From the NCBI RefSeq assembly GCF_009711715.1, contig NZ_VENF01000005.1, forward strand, positions 62,001 to 126,000: a DNA stretch of 64,000 nucleotides, read 5' to 3'. The stretch is from Methylophaga sp. GTDB taxonomy: Bacteria; Pseudomonadota; Gammaproteobacteria; Nitrosococcales; Methylophagaceae. Below the pieces are notes generated by a model, which was not told the origin of the DNA, made no database searches, and saw only the letters and a program-made list of their open reading frames with translations. Of this stretch, positions 1 to 9,164 are shown one piece after another. Position numbers and translations under genes: made by a program. Position 1 is the stretch's first letter. The number at the start of each line of letters is the position of its first letter.

Positions 1-393
1 TCCATCTGTCTCGCCCTGTGTCTGATGCTGTGCCTGCCGCTGCAGGCAGCCGAATCCGGAGAAGCTACGGCATCACCCTACTTCGCGATTGAAGATCCCT
101 TTACCATTAACTTTCTCAAACAAAGCGATGAAAAAATGCGCTACCTGCAAATCAAGGTCGCTTTAAAATCCGATGACCCTGAAATTATTCAAAGTGCACA
201 ATTGCATCTGCCAATGATTCAGGATTCACTGCGCTTGCTGTTTACTGATCAGAGTTACGCCACTATCACTTCTGTGGCCGGCAGAGAGCTGTTACAGCAA
301 CAGGCACTGGAACGGATTCGCAACCTGCTGGCAGAGGAAACCGGCAACGACGGACTGGAACAGATTTTCTTCACCCGTTTCATTCTGCAATAA
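1..393 (+). CDS. FliL-family paralog, secreted form (5' end outside window)
   Basis: The open frame runs in from the window edge, so the true start is missing. The visible N-terminus is a hydrophobic signal-peptide-like stretch ending near LQAAES. It is followed by a FliL-type domain with the phrase IEDPFTINF, closely parallel to IEEPFIVNF in the next gene, and ending in FFTRFILQ (the next gene ends YFTSFLMQ). FliL proteins sit at the flagellar basal body near the stator. Canonical FliL keeps an N-terminal membrane anchor after a cytoplasmic segment; this copy looks exported and possibly cleaved. It precedes a canonical fliL by 48 bp and so is a tandem paralog. Family assignment is firm; the exact role is inferred. 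Confidence 0.8.
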   Translation, partial: SICLALCLMLCLPLQAAESGEATASPYFAIEDPFTINFLKQSDEKMRYLQIKVALKSDDPEIIQSAQLHLPMIQDSLRLLFTDQSYATITSVAGRELLQQQALERIRNLLAEETGNDGLEQIFFTRFILQ

Positions 394-409
394 CGGCACG
401 CTCCTTGCT
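394..409 (+). promoter_or_regulatory. Sigma-54 (RpoN) promoter upstream of fliL
   Basis: The stretch CGGCACG-CTCC-TTGCT matches the sigma-54 consensus TGGCACG-N4-TTGC(A/T) at every position except the first. The -24 GG is at 395-396 and the -12 GC at 407-408, exactly 10 nt apart. It lies just after the stop of the first fliL paralog and about 33 bp before the fliL start codon. In Pseudomonas and Vibrio the fliL-flhB operon is under RpoN with a FleQ/FlrC-type activator, so position and context agree. Transcription was not tested. Confidence 0.7.
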
Positions 410-441
410 AATTCAAAACAAACCTTTAATGGAAAGCGTTC

Positions 442-945
442 ATGGCTGAAAAACAAGACGATATTGAAGTCGCTGAAGAAAAAAACAGTAAAACCACCAA
501 AATTCTGGTGATCATTATTGCCGTCCTGCTGCTGGCCGTGATCGGTCTTGGCGTTTTTATGCTGACAGGTAATGATGGAGAAGAGATTGCCGAGCAACAG
601 AGCGAACCTGTAAAGCAGGCGCCTGTTTACTACACGATTGAAGAGCCGTTTATCGTTAATTTTTCAGAGCAGAGTAACGGCCAGGTACGATATATGCAGG
701 TCAAAATGAAAGTGATGGCGCGAAGCCAGGCGGTCATTGATGCGGTTAAGACCCACCTGCCAGCCATCCAGCACGAATTGCTGATGCTGCTCTACAGTCA
801 AAATTATGACGGCTTGCTGACCAGCGAGGGTACCCAGGCACTGCAACAGGCCTGCCTGGAAACAATTAACCGGATTCTGCAATCCGAAACATCTCTGGAG
901 AATGAGTTGGAAGCAGTGTATTTCACTAGCTTCCTCATGCAATAA
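442..945 (+). CDS. fliL: Flagellar basal body-associated protein FliL
   Basis: This 167-aa protein has a short charged cytoplasmic tail, one transmembrane helix at about residues 21-41, and a periplasmic FliL domain (IEEPFIVNF to YFTSFLMQ). FliL associates with the MS ring and stator units and affects motor torque. It opens the operon fliL-M-N-O-P-Q-R-flhB, two bases before fliM. The ATG at 442 follows a weak GGAAAG site. A sigma-54-type promoter lies directly upstream. Length and topology are normal for the family. Confidence 0.93.
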   Translation: MAEKQDDIEVAEEKNSKTTKILVIIIAVLLLAVIGLGVFMLTGNDGEEIAEQQSEPVKQAPVYYTIEEPFIVNFSEQSNGQVRYMQVKMKVMARSQAVIDAVKTHLPAIQHELLMLLYSQNYDGLLTSEGTQALQQACLETINRILQSETSLENELEAVYFTSFLMQ

Positions 946-947
946 CG

Positions 948-1970
948 ATGGCTGTCCACGACATACTCTCACAAGATGAAGTCGATGCCCTGCTGAACGG
1001 CCTGGGTGACGGCGAACTCGAAACGGGCTCGAATATCGATCCGGATACCGGCATGCCGCGTCCATACGACTTCGGTAACGAAGAACGGATCATCCGCGGC
1101 CGGATGCCGACACTGGAAATGATCAATGAACGTTTCGGCCGTTACCTGCGGATAAGTCTGTTTAACATGCTGCGACGCTCTGCGGAAATCTCGGTGGGCG
1201 GTGTGCAGGTGATGAAGTTCTCCGAATACGTGCATACCCTGTTCGTACCGACCAGTCTGAACCTGATTCATCTGCATCCACTGCGTGGTACGGGACTGAT
1301 CGTGCTCGAACCCAAACTGGTGTTCACCATTCTCGATAATTATTTTGGTGGTGAAGGCCGTTTCCAGGCCCGCATCGAAGGGCGTGAATTTACAGCGACC
1401 GAGCTGCGCGTGATTAACATGGTGCTGAACCTGTGCTTCCGTGATTTAACCGAAGCCTGGTCACCGGTGATGGAAGTCGACTTCGAATTTGTCAGCCATG
1501 AAGTCAATCCACAGTTTGCCAATATCGTCAGCCCCAGTGAGGTCGTCGTGATTTCGACCTTCCATGTAGAACTGGACGGTGGCGGTGGTGATGTCCATGT
1601 GACCTTCCCCTACTCGATGCTGGAACCGATTCGTGAATTGCTGGATACCGGTCTGCAGAGTGATCGCTCGATGGACGACGGTCGCTGGGCCAAAGCACTG
1701 CGGGAAGAAATCAAAATTGCCGAGGTGGAGCTCTGGGCCAACCTCGCACAATGCACTTTGAGCCTGGAGCAAATCGTCAAGCTCAAAGCCGGCGATATCA
1801 TACCGATTGATATGCCAAAGCATGTTGTCACCATGGTGGAAGATGTGCCGATGTTCCGTGCCAGCTATGGCGAACACGACGAAAAAGCGGCGTTGAAAAT
1901 TCAGGAAATTATCGAACACCCGAAAGATCAGACACCGAGCTACCAGCTGAACAAAGGTAAGAAAAAATGA
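948..1970 (+). CDS. fliM: Flagellar motor switch protein FliM
   Basis: FliM (340 aa) is the middle part of the C-ring switch and the docking site for phospho-CheY. The N-terminus carries the conserved CheY-binding peptide DILSQDEVDALLNGL at residues 5-19. The CheC-like middle domain follows, then a C-terminal SpoA/FliN-like domain (about 255-325) and a lysine-rich tail. Length is typical. The stop overlaps the fliN start in an ATGA, so translation is coupled. Confidence 0.97.
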   Translation: MAVHDILSQDEVDALLNGLGDGELETGSNIDPDTGMPRPYDFGNEERIIRGRMPTLEMINERFGRYLRISLFNMLRRSAEISVGGVQVMKFSEYVHTLFVPTSLNLIHLHPLRGTGLIVLEPKLVFTILDNYFGGEGRFQARIEGREFTATELRVINMVLNLCFRDLTEAWSPVMEVDFEFVSHEVNPQFANIVSPSEVVVISTFHVELDGGGGDVHVTFPYSMLEPIRELLDTGLQSDRSMDDGRWAKALREEIKIAEVELWANLAQCTLSLEQIVKLKAGDIIPIDMPKHVVTMVEDVPMFRASYGEHDEKAALKIQEIIEHPKDQTPSYQLNKGKKK

Positions 1971-2434
1971 GTGAAGATACCAAACAAAATGATCAGGCAC
2001 TGGCCGACGAATGGGCCGCAGCACTGGAAGAACAGAGCGATGAAGCCGGCGGCGGTGACGATAATGATCCCTGGGCTGAGGCACTGCAGGAACAGGCTGA
2101 AACTGAAGCCAAGCAACAGCAGGCTAACCCGGCTCCGGTCGCGCAGTTGGATGACGATGCCAAACCCCGCAGAGATGTCGATCTCGACATGGTTATGGAT
2201 ATTCCCGTTACTATCTCAATGGAAATCGGTCGTACCCGTATCAGTATCCGTAACCTGCTGCAGCTGAGTCAGGGCTCGGTGGTGGAATTGGATCGTCTGG
2301 CGGGTGAACCCATGGATGTATTGGTCAATGACACCTTGATCGCTCACGGTGAAGTCGTTGTCGTTAATGACAAGTTTGGTATTCGCCTGACTGATGTAAT
2401 CAGTGCGGCGGAACGCATTAAAAAGCTGCGCTGA
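1967..2434 (+). CDS. fliN: Flagellar motor switch protein FliN
   Basis: FliN (155 aa) forms the base of the C-ring and contacts the export ATPase complex. The C-terminal SpoA domain is clear (MDIPVTISMEIGRTRI, then GSVVELDRLAGEPMDVLVN and GIRLTDVIS). Residues 1-65 are an acidic, glutamine/alanine-rich extension, as in the longer gammaproteobacterial FliN proteins. It overlaps fliM by 4 bp and ends 2 bp before fliO. Confidence 0.96.
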   Translation: MSEDTKQNDQALADEWAAALEEQSDEAGGGDDNDPWAEALQEQAETEAKQQQANPAPVAQLDDDAKPRRDVDLDMVMDIPVTISMEIGRTRISIRNLLQLSQGSVVELDRLAGEPMDVLVNDTLIAHGEVVVVNDKFGIRLTDVISAAERIKKLR

Positions 2435-2436
2435 TA

Positions 2437-2862
2437 ATGAAACAATGGCTGCTATGCAGCAGTGTCTGGCTGCTGTCATTTCCACTCTATGCCGCTGAAA
2501 AGCAGGAAGGCGCAAGAACGTTAAGCGAATCGCCCTTATCAGCGATGAGTCTGTTGCAGACGGTGATGGGCCTGGTGCTGGTACTGGGCTGTATTGTACT
2601 GGTCGCCTGGTTGCTCAAACGCACCACCAGCTTTCATACCGCAGCCAACGGCAAAATGAAAGTTATCGCCGGTCTGCCTCTCGGTACCCGCGAACGGGCG
2701 GTGCTGGTTCAAATCGGTGATGAGCAGCTGTTGCTCGGCGTCACCCCGCAACAGGTCAGCCTGCTGCATAAACTGGACAAACCTTTACCCGCTGACAGCG
2801 GAGAGCGTCCGGATTTTGCCGGTAAATTACGCCAGATTATGCAACAGCGGGGAGAACGCTGA
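2437..2862 (+). CDS. fliO: Flagellar biosynthesis protein FliO
   Basis: This 141-aa protein has an N-terminal signal-like segment, a transmembrane helix at about residues 35-56 ([20 protein letters not shown]) and a short cytoplasmic domain with the FliO-typical phrase [23 protein letters not shown] shortened here to its core. FliO is a membrane chaperone for assembly of the FliP ring in the export gate. It lies between fliN and fliP, overlapping fliP by one base. Confidence 0.92.
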   Translation: MKQWLLCSSVWLLSFPLYAAEKQEGARTLSESPLSAMSLLQTVMGLVLVLGCIVLVAWLLKRTTSFHTAANGKMKVIAGLPLGTRERAVLVQIGDEQLLLGVTPQQVSLLHKLDKPLPADSGERPDFAGKLRQIMQQRGER

Positions 2863-3596
2863 TGCGCCTGCTGGTTTTACTGACACTGCTTTTATCTCCC
2901 ATGCTGGCCATGGGTGCCGAACAGGGCATACCGGCGTTGACAGTAACCGATACAGAAGGTGGCGAAAGCTACAGTCTTACCCTGCAAATTCTGGCACTGA
3001 TGACCGTGCTGACCCTGCTGCCGGCAGGGTTAATGATGATGACCTCGTTCACCCGCATCATCATCGTGCTGGCCATTCTGCGTCAGGCGATGGGGGTACA
3101 GTCGACTCCCTCTAACCAGATTTTGATTGGTCTTGCCTTATTCCTGACCATTTTTATCATGCATCCGGTTTTCGGCCAGGCCTACGACGAAGCCGTGGTG
3201 CCGTATATGGATGGTGAGATTGAGTTTAATACCGCCTTTGAGCGGGCCGGCGCGCCCTTTAAAGAGTTCATGCTGGCGCAAACCCGCGAAACCGATATTG
3301 AACTGTTCGCATCTATCGGCGGCTATGAAGAGATGCAGACACCGGAAGATATTCCCTACAGCCTGCTGCTGCCCTCCTTTGTCACCAGTGAGCTGAAAAC
3401 CGCCTTCCAGATCGGCTTCCTGATCTTTATTCCTTTTCTTATCATCGACCTGGTCGTGGCCAGTGTGTTAATGGCGATGGGGATGATGATGCTGTCGCCG
3501 ATGCTGATTTCGCTGCCATTCAAGTTGATGCTGTTTGTATTGATTGACGGCTGGGCGCTGCTGATGGGTACCCTGGCATCGAGTTTTTATCTATGA
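2862..3596 (+). CDS. fliP: Flagellar export gate protein FliP
   Basis: FliP (244 aa) is the main subunit of the FliPQR export gate in the inner membrane. It begins with a signal peptide (about 19 residues ending AMGA) and has the family's four hydrophobic segments. Hallmarks include [33 protein letters not shown] and the C-terminal [20 protein letters not shown]. Start and stop overlap the neighbouring genes (1 bp with fliO, 4 bp with fliQ). Confidence 0.97.
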   Translation: MRLLVLLTLLLSPMLAMGAEQGIPALTVTDTEGGESYSLTLQILALMTVLTLLPAGLMMMTSFTRIIIVLAILRQAMGVQSTPSNQILIGLALFLTIFIMHPVFGQAYDEAVVPYMDGEIEFNTAFERAGAPFKEFMLAQTRETDIELFASIGGYEEMQTPEDIPYSLLLPSFVTSELKTAFQIGFLIFIPFLIIDLVVASVLMAMGMMMLSPMLISLPFKLMLFVLIDGWALLMGTLASSFYL

Positions 3597-3862
3597 CACC
3601 GGAAACTGTACTGACCGTCATGCAACAAACCCTGCAGCTGATCAGTGTGCTGATAGCAGCGATTTTGTTGCCCGCCCTGTTTATCGGTCTGCTGGTCAGC
3701 ATGTTTCAGGCCGCAACGTCGATTAACGAGCAGACACTGACCTTCATCCCCAAGCTGTTCATTACTTTACTGGTATTGATGATGGCCGGTCCCTGGATGC
3801 TGAGCATGCTGATAAGCTTCACCCGGCGTTTGTTTGAAGATATTCCGTACCTGATCGGCTAG
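3593..3862 (+). CDS. fliQ: Flagellar export gate protein FliQ
   Basis: FliQ (89 aa) has two transmembrane helices, the second running into the conserved phrase [16 protein letters not shown]. It packs around the FliPR core of the flagellar type III export gate. Length matches the family norm. It overlaps fliP by 4 bp (ATGA) and is followed 10 bp later by fliR. Confidence 0.96.
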   Translation: MTPETVLTVMQQTLQLISVLIAAILLPALFIGLLVSMFQAATSINEQTLTFIPKLFITLLVLMMAGPWMLSMLISFTRRLFEDIPYLIG

Positions 3863-3872
3863 GCAGACGCAG

Positions 3873-4646
3873 ATGGAATTCAGCATTGCTGAAATCACCG
3901 GCGCGCTGGGCAGTTATCTGTGGCCTTTTTTCCGTATCGCCGCCATGGTCATGGTGGCACCTATTTTCAGCAGTAATTTTGTCAGTGCCCGAGCCCGTCT
4001 GCTTTTAGCTCTGGCGGTGAGCATGGTCATTATTCCCGGCATTTCCACCGAGATGCCACAGGTTGATCCGCTCAGTGCTACCGGCCTCTTGATCATTGCC
4101 CAGCAAATCCTGATTGGCGCCTGTATGGGTTTTATTCTGCAGTTGCTGTTCAATGCCTTTATCGTCGCCGGTCAGATCATTGCAATGCAAATGGGTCTGG
4201 GTTTTGCGTCGATGGTCGACCCACAGAACGGTGTCATGGTACCGGTGATCAGTCAGCTTTATCTGGTCATGGTGACCCTGATCTTCGTCACTATTGACGG
4301 CCACCTGGTGCTGATTCATGTGATGTATGAAAGCTTCAGCACCATGCCGGTTGGTCCGGACGGTCTCAGCGCCACCGACTTTCGTGATGTCGCCGCCCAG
4401 GCCAGCTGGATGTATGCAGCTGGTGTCATAATTGCATTACCGGCGATAGGTTCCCTGATGATGGTCAATCTGGCGTTCGGTATTTTGTCACGGGCAGCGC
4501 CCCAAATCAGTCCGTTCTCCATTGGTTTTCCGATGACCATCATTCTGGGTTTTGTAATCATTATGGTGACGCTGCCACTGGTCGGCGAGCACATTATTGA
4601 TATGAGCGATACGATGCTGCAAACCGCGCGTTTGCTGGTTGAATGA
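3873..4646 (+). CDS. fliR: Flagellar export gate protein FliR
   Basis: FliR (257 aa) is a polytopic inner-membrane protein of the export gate. Conserved features include FFRIAAMVMVAPIFSS near the N-terminus, QMGLGFASMVDPQNG in the middle, and FGILSRAAPQ...FPMTI near the C-terminus. Its TGA at 4644-4646 is separated by a single base from the flhB ATG, so the two are likely coupled. Confidence 0.96.
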   Translation: MEFSIAEITGALGSYLWPFFRIAAMVMVAPIFSSNFVSARARLLLALAVSMVIIPGISTEMPQVDPLSATGLLIIAQQILIGACMGFILQLLFNAFIVAGQIIAMQMGLGFASMVDPQNGVMVPVISQLYLVMVTLIFVTIDGHLVLIHVMYESFSTMPVGPDGLSATDFRDVAAQASWMYAAGVIIALPAIGSLMMVNLAFGILSRAAPQISPFSIGFPMTIILGFVIIMVTLPLVGEHIIDMSDTMLQTARLLVE

Positions 4647-4647
4647 G

Positions 4648-5784
4648 ATGGCAGAAGAGAGCGGACAGGAAAAAACAGAAGAGCCCACGGGCAAGCGCCT
4701 GGAAGAGGCGCGTGAAAAAGGCCAGGTTCCCCGATCACGAGAACTGACCACCGTTCTGGTCATGATCCTCAGTGCCGTAACCCTGTTTTTTGTTGGTGAG
4801 AATATCGTCGCCGATCTGGGTGAAGTAATGGCGCTGTCTTTCAGTCTGACCCGCAAGCAGCTGTTCGACACCGATGCCATGGTTAACACCTTTATTCAGA
4901 GCATCGAAATTATGGCTTTTGATGTCGGTATTTTCCTGGCGGTCACCCTGGTTGCGGCCCTGGCCGCGCCAGCATTGATTGGCGGTTGGAACTTCTCTGG
5001 TCAGGCTATGGCGCCCAAGGGTGAGCGCATGAGCCCAATCAAAGGGCTGAAGCGGATTTTCGGACCACAGGGTCTGATTGAACTCGCCAAAGCATTGGGT
5101 AAGTTTATTCTGGTAGGTGTCATATCTACGGCAATTTTATGGGGTATCCGTGACCAATTATTGACACTCGGCCGCCAGGAAGTCGAGGTGGCGATGGCTG
5201 ATCTGGGTTATCTGACGCTGTGGGTGTTCCTGGCTATCACCGCCAGCCTGATTCTGATTGCACTGATTGATGTGCCTTTCCAGCTATGGAATCACAACCG
5301 TCAACTGCGGATGACCAAGCAGGAAGTCAAAGACGAAATGAAGGACTCCGAAGGTAATCCAGAGGTTAAGGGCCGCATCCGCCGACTGCAGGTGCAAATG
5401 TCACAACAGCGTATGATGCAGGATATCCCGTCTGCGGATGTCGTTATTACTAACCCGACGCACTATGCCGTTGCCCTCAAATATGACCAGACCAAAACCG
5501 GGGCACCGGTCGTGGTCGCTAAAGGCGCTGACCTGATTTCCCAGCAAATCCGAATGGTTGCCGAGCATAACGAAGTACCGATTCTGTCTGCGCCGCCTCT
5601 GACCCGGGCCGTCTATTATTCCACTGAAATCGGCGATGAAATTCCATCTGGTCTATATATTGCAGTAGCCCAGGTATTGGCGTTTGTCTTCCAGTTGCGT
5701 CGCTACCGTAAACAAGGTGGCAACAAACCGCATCTCAACACAGAAGACCTGCCGATACCAGATGATTTAAGACGTGATGCATAA
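4648..5784 (+). CDS. flhB: Flagellar export switch protein FlhB
   Basis: FlhB (378 aa from this start) is the substrate-specificity switch of the flagellar export apparatus. Four transmembrane segments are followed by a cytoplasmic domain with the self-cleavage site NPTH at residues 269-272, the same numbering as in E. coli. I chose the ATG at 4648 because it gives the family's usual MAEESGQEKTEEPT start; an in-frame TTG nine bases upstream would overlap fliR. The gene closes the fliL operon. A stand-alone homolog of its C-terminal domain lies at 21292-21585. Confidence 0.96.
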   Translation: MAEESGQEKTEEPTGKRLEEAREKGQVPRSRELTTVLVMILSAVTLFFVGENIVADLGEVMALSFSLTRKQLFDTDAMVNTFIQSIEIMAFDVGIFLAVTLVAALAAPALIGGWNFSGQAMAPKGERMSPIKGLKRIFGPQGLIELAKALGKFILVGVISTAILWGIRDQLLTLGRQEVEVAMADLGYLTLWVFLAITASLILIALIDVPFQLWNHNRQLRMTKQEVKDEMKDSEGNPEVKGRIRRLQVQMSQQRMMQDIPSADVVITNPTHYAVALKYDQTKTGAPVVVAKGADLISQQIRMVAEHNEVPILSAPPLTRAVYYSTEIGDEIPSGLYIAVAQVLAFVFQLRRYRKQGGNKPHLNTEDLPIPDDLRRDA

Positions 5785-5851
5785 CTAAAATGACGCCGGT
5801 TATGGCCGGCGCCAATGATGCATCCCGAGCGACTGCACTAAAGGAATTTGG

Positions 5852-7936
5852 ATGGAAAACAACGTACTGGCTGCCCGTTTTCGCTCAGTGGTGAACGGAC
5901 ATTTAGCTACGCCGATGATATTAGTGGCCCTGCTGGCCATGGTGATTCTGCCGTTGCCGGCTTTTATGCTGGATATGCTGTTCACTTTCAATATCGCCCT
6001 GTCACTGGTGATTGTGCTGGCCAGCATCTACATGCTCAAACCGCTGCATTTTGCCGCATTCCCCAGTATTCTGCTGATTGCCACCCTGCTCAGGCTGGCC
6101 CTGAATGTGGCTTCAACACGCATCATTCTGCTGGAAGGTCATACCGGCACCGCCGCGGCCGGTAATGTGATTGAGGCCTTCGGCGAATTTGTTATCGGTG
6201 GTAACTATGCTGTCGGTTTCGTCGTGTTTGCCATCCTGGTGATTATCAACTTTGTGGTGGTCACCAAGGGCGCAACCCGAATCGCCGAAGTCAGTGCCCG
6301 CTTCACTCTGGACTCGATGCCCGGTAAACAGATGGCGATTGATGCCGATCTGAATGCCGGTCTGATTGATCAGGACGAAGCCCGCCGCCGTCGTGAAGAA
6401 ATCATGCAGGAATCGGACTTTTACGGTTCGATGGACGGTGCCAGTAAATTTGTCCGCGGTGACGCCATCGCCGGTATTCTGATTCTGTTTATCAACATCA
6501 TCGGCGGGTTTATTATCGGTGTCGCCCAGCATGATCTGACTTTCGCTCAGGCAGCGCAGTATTACACCCTGCTGACTATCGGTGACGGTCTGGTCGCTCA
6601 GATTCCGTCATTGCTGCTGGCCTCTGCCGCCGGCCTTCTGATCACCCGTTCCACCAAGGAACAGGATATGGGCGAACAGATTATCGGTCAGCTCACCAGC
6701 AATCCTAAAACCCTGGCGATTACTTCGGCGATTATCGGTGGCATGGGGCTTATACCCGGCATGCCCAACATTCCATTCCTGATTCTGGCAGCGATTGGCG
6801 GTGCCACCGCCTGGTATATTCACCAACGTCAAAAAGCTGCCACCGCAGCGGAGCTGGTTGCCCAGCAGCCGCAGCAGGATACGCCGCGCGAACAACGTGA
6901 ACTGAGCTGGGATGACTTGAGTCCGGTGGATCCAATTGGGCTGGAAGTCGGCTACCGCCTGATTCCACTGGTCGATAAAAACCAGGGTGGTCAGTTAATG
7001 AACCGTATCAAAGGGATACGTAAAAAAATCTCCCAGGAAATGGGCTTTTTAATTCCGCCGGTGCATATCCGCGATAACCTGGATCTGGCCCCGACCGCCT
7101 ATCAAATCACTCTGTTCGGCGTCACTTTCGGTGAAGCCGAAGTCTATCCGGAGCGAATGCTGGCGATTAATCCAGGTCAGGTTTTTGGCGCCCTTGACGG
7201 CATCAAAACACAGGATCCAGCCTTTGGCCTGGACGCAGTCTGGATCGAAACCAGCCAACGTGAACATGCCCAGGCACAGGGTTATACCGTGGTGGATGTC
7301 GACACGGTCATCGCCACACACCTGAGCAAGATTCTGAATAATCATGCCCATGACCTGATGGGTCGTGAGGAAGTACAGCACCTGCTGGATAACCTCGCCA
7401 AAACCGCGCCCAAGCTGGTCGAAGGCCTGGTACCGGATACCGTGCCGCTGGGCACCGTACAGAAAGTCCTGCAAAATCTGCTGGAAGAGAATATTCCGGT
7501 ACGTGATATCCGTACCATCACTGAAGCGATTTCGGAACAGGCGGCGCGTAATCCGGATCCGGAAGCCATCACCGCGGCAACCCGGATGGCACTTAGTCAT
7601 TCAATCATTCAGCATATCAATGGCACGGCCAATGAGCTGCCCATCATCACCCTTGATCCAGAACTGGAACAGATTTTGCTGAAGACTCTGCAGGCATCCG
7701 GTGAGGGTGGCGCAAGTCTGGAACCTGGTCTGGCGGAGAACATGCATAAGAATCTGCAGGAAGTGACGCAAAGGCAGGAAATGACCGGCGATGCAGCCAT
7801 CCTGGTAGTACAGGCAGGGCTGAGAAGCTGGATTTCACGCTTCATCCGCCATTCGATTCCGGGCCTGAACGTGTTGTCCTACAACGAAATACCGGACGAC
7901 AAACAAATCAGGATTGTGGCCAATATCGGCCGCTGA
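5852..7936 (+). CDS. flhA: Flagellar export protein FlhA
   Basis: FlhA (694 aa) forms the nonameric ring of the export gate. Its N-terminal half has about eight transmembrane helices and includes the conserved loop ARFTLDSMPGKQMAIDADL. The C-terminal cytoplasmic docking domain begins after about residue 350. The start follows an AAAGGAA site. The gene lies 67 bp after flhB; that gap has a small GC-rich hairpin (CGCCGG/CCGGCG, about 5795-5812) with no T-run. It is followed 25 bp later by flhF. Confidence 0.97.
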   Translation: MENNVLAARFRSVVNGHLATPMILVALLAMVILPLPAFMLDMLFTFNIALSLVIVLASIYMLKPLHFAAFPSILLIATLLRLALNVASTRIILLEGHTGTAAAGNVIEAFGEFVIGGNYAVGFVVFAILVIINFVVVTKGATRIAEVSARFTLDSMPGKQMAIDADLNAGLIDQDEARRRREEIMQESDFYGSMDGASKFVRGDAIAGILILFINIIGGFIIGVAQHDLTFAQAAQYYTLLTIGDGLVAQIPSLLLASAAGLLITRSTKEQDMGEQIIGQLTSNPKTLAITSAIIGGMGLIPGMPNIPFLILAAIGGATAWYIHQRQKAATAAELVAQQPQQDTPREQRELSWDDLSPVDPIGLEVGYRLIPLVDKNQGGQLMNRIKGIRKKISQEMGFLIPPVHIRDNLDLAPTAYQITLFGVTFGEAEVYPERMLAINPGQVFGALDGIKTQDPAFGLDAVWIETSQREHAQAQGYTVVDVDTVIATHLSKILNNHAHDLMGREEVQHLLDNLAKTAPKLVEGLVPDTVPLGTVQKVLQNLLEENIPVRDIRTITEAISEQAARNPDPEAITAATRMALSHSIIQHINGTANELPIITLDPELEQILLKTLQASGEGGASLEPGLAENMHKNLQEVTQRQEMTGDAAILVVQAGLRSWISRFIRHSIPGLNVLSYNEIPDDKQIRIVANIGR

Positions 7937-7961
7937 ATCTGACAGATTGAGGTTGTGATTT

Positions 7962-9164
7962 ATGAAAATCAAACGTTTCCAGGCTGCTGACGTACGTCAG
8001 GCAATCCGCGAGGTACGTGAAGTATTGGGACCTGACGCCGTGATCCTGTCTAATACCCGGGTCGACGGCGGTATTGAAATCGTTGCCGCGACCGACTACG
8101 ACGAAAATCAGTTTCGACGTCAGACGCAAGCGGTCGTTGATGAACCTCGTCAACAACCCAAAGTAGAAATCAACCCGTCCAGTGAACCACGCTACGACAC
8201 GCCCCGGCCCGCACCGAAAGAAAATATCTGGTCGCAGGAGCCGACCCTGGTACAGATGCGCCGGGAAATCGCCAGCCTGCGTGACATGTTGCAGAACCAG
8301 CTGTCGGATCTGACCTGGAAAGATATGGAACGGCAGAGCCCGACCCAGATGCAGCTGCTGAAACGCTTTCTGCGGATGGGCGTCGATGTTGAAATCGCCA
8401 AAACCATTACCGCACAGATGGCCGGCCTTGATGATCTGGAAACAGCCTGGCGTCACTCAATGGGACGACTGGCCAGCCAACTCCGGCTATCGGATGACGA
8501 CTTTCTGTCACAAGGCGGCATCTATGCGCTGGTTGGGCCCACCGGCGTCGGTAAAACCACGACGATTGCCAAGCTGGCCGCACGTTGTGCGCTTAAACAC
8601 GGTGCCCGCCAGGTAGCGCTGGTCACTACAGACTGCTACCGCATTGGCGGCCAGGAACAGCTGCGCAGTTACGCCCGCATTCTGGGTGTGCCTATCCGCG
8701 TTGCCCGCAGCCATGCTGAGCTCTCGGAAACACTGGCCGACCTGCTTGATCGACGCTTTATCCTGATAGATACTGCGGGAATGAATCAGCGGGATATGCA
8801 ACTCACCGAGAAATTCGCCCTGCTCAAACAGCAGTCACCCAGAGTAAAAACCCTGCTGACGCTGTCTGCCAACACCCAGAGCAGCGGCATGGATGATATT
8901 ATTAAGGCCTTTTCGCACCTGGACCTGAGTGGCTGTATATTGACCAAAACCGATGAAGCCAGCAGCCTGGGCGGCGCTATCTCGGCGATGATTCGCCATC
9001 AGATGCCGCTGGCTTTTGTTGCCAACGGTCAGCAGGTGCCGGAAGACTTGAGTCTGGCTCGACCCAACACCCTGGTCAACCAAGCCAGTGAACTGATGAA
9101 TGATGAACAACAACTGGACCCGCAGACCCTGTCCAGTTACGGAGGTTTTGCCGCCTATGGCTGA
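7962..9164 (+). CDS. flhF: Flagellar polar-placement GTPase FlhF
   Basis: FlhF (400 aa) is an SRP-family GTPase that sets the polar site of flagellum assembly. The N-terminal basic B domain (MKIKRFQAADVRQAIREV) leads to an NG domain with P-loop GPTGVGKT at residues 192-199, then TTDCYRIGGQEQL, DTAG and TKTDEASSLGG motifs. It overlaps fleN by 8 bp, the usual flhF-fleN pairing that balances number and position of polar flagella. Confidence 0.96.
   Translation: MKIKRFQAADVRQAIREVREVLGPDAVILSNTRVDGGIEIVAATDYDENQFRRQTQAVVDEPRQQPKVEINPSSEPRYDTPRPAPKENIWSQEPTLVQMRREIASLRDMLQNQLSDLTWKDMERQSPTQMQLLKRFLRMGVDVEIAKTITAQMAGLDDLETAWRHSMGRLASQLRLSDDDFLSQGGIYALVGPTGVGKTTTIAKLAARCALKHGARQVALVTTDCYRIGGQEQLRSYARILGVPIRVARSHAELSETLADLLDRRFILIDTAGMNQRDMQLTEKFALLKQQSPRVKTLLTLSANTQSSGMDDIIKAFSHLDLSGCILTKTDEASSLGGAISAMIRHQMPLAFVANGQQVPEDLSLARPNTLVNQASELMNDEQQLDPQTLSSYGGFAAYG

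Noticed and set aside
5801..5825. Possible sigma-54 promoter before flhA
   Set aside because: GG at 5808 and GC at 5820 have the right spacing, but the remaining bases fit poorly (GGCGCC, ATGC), so I do not call it.
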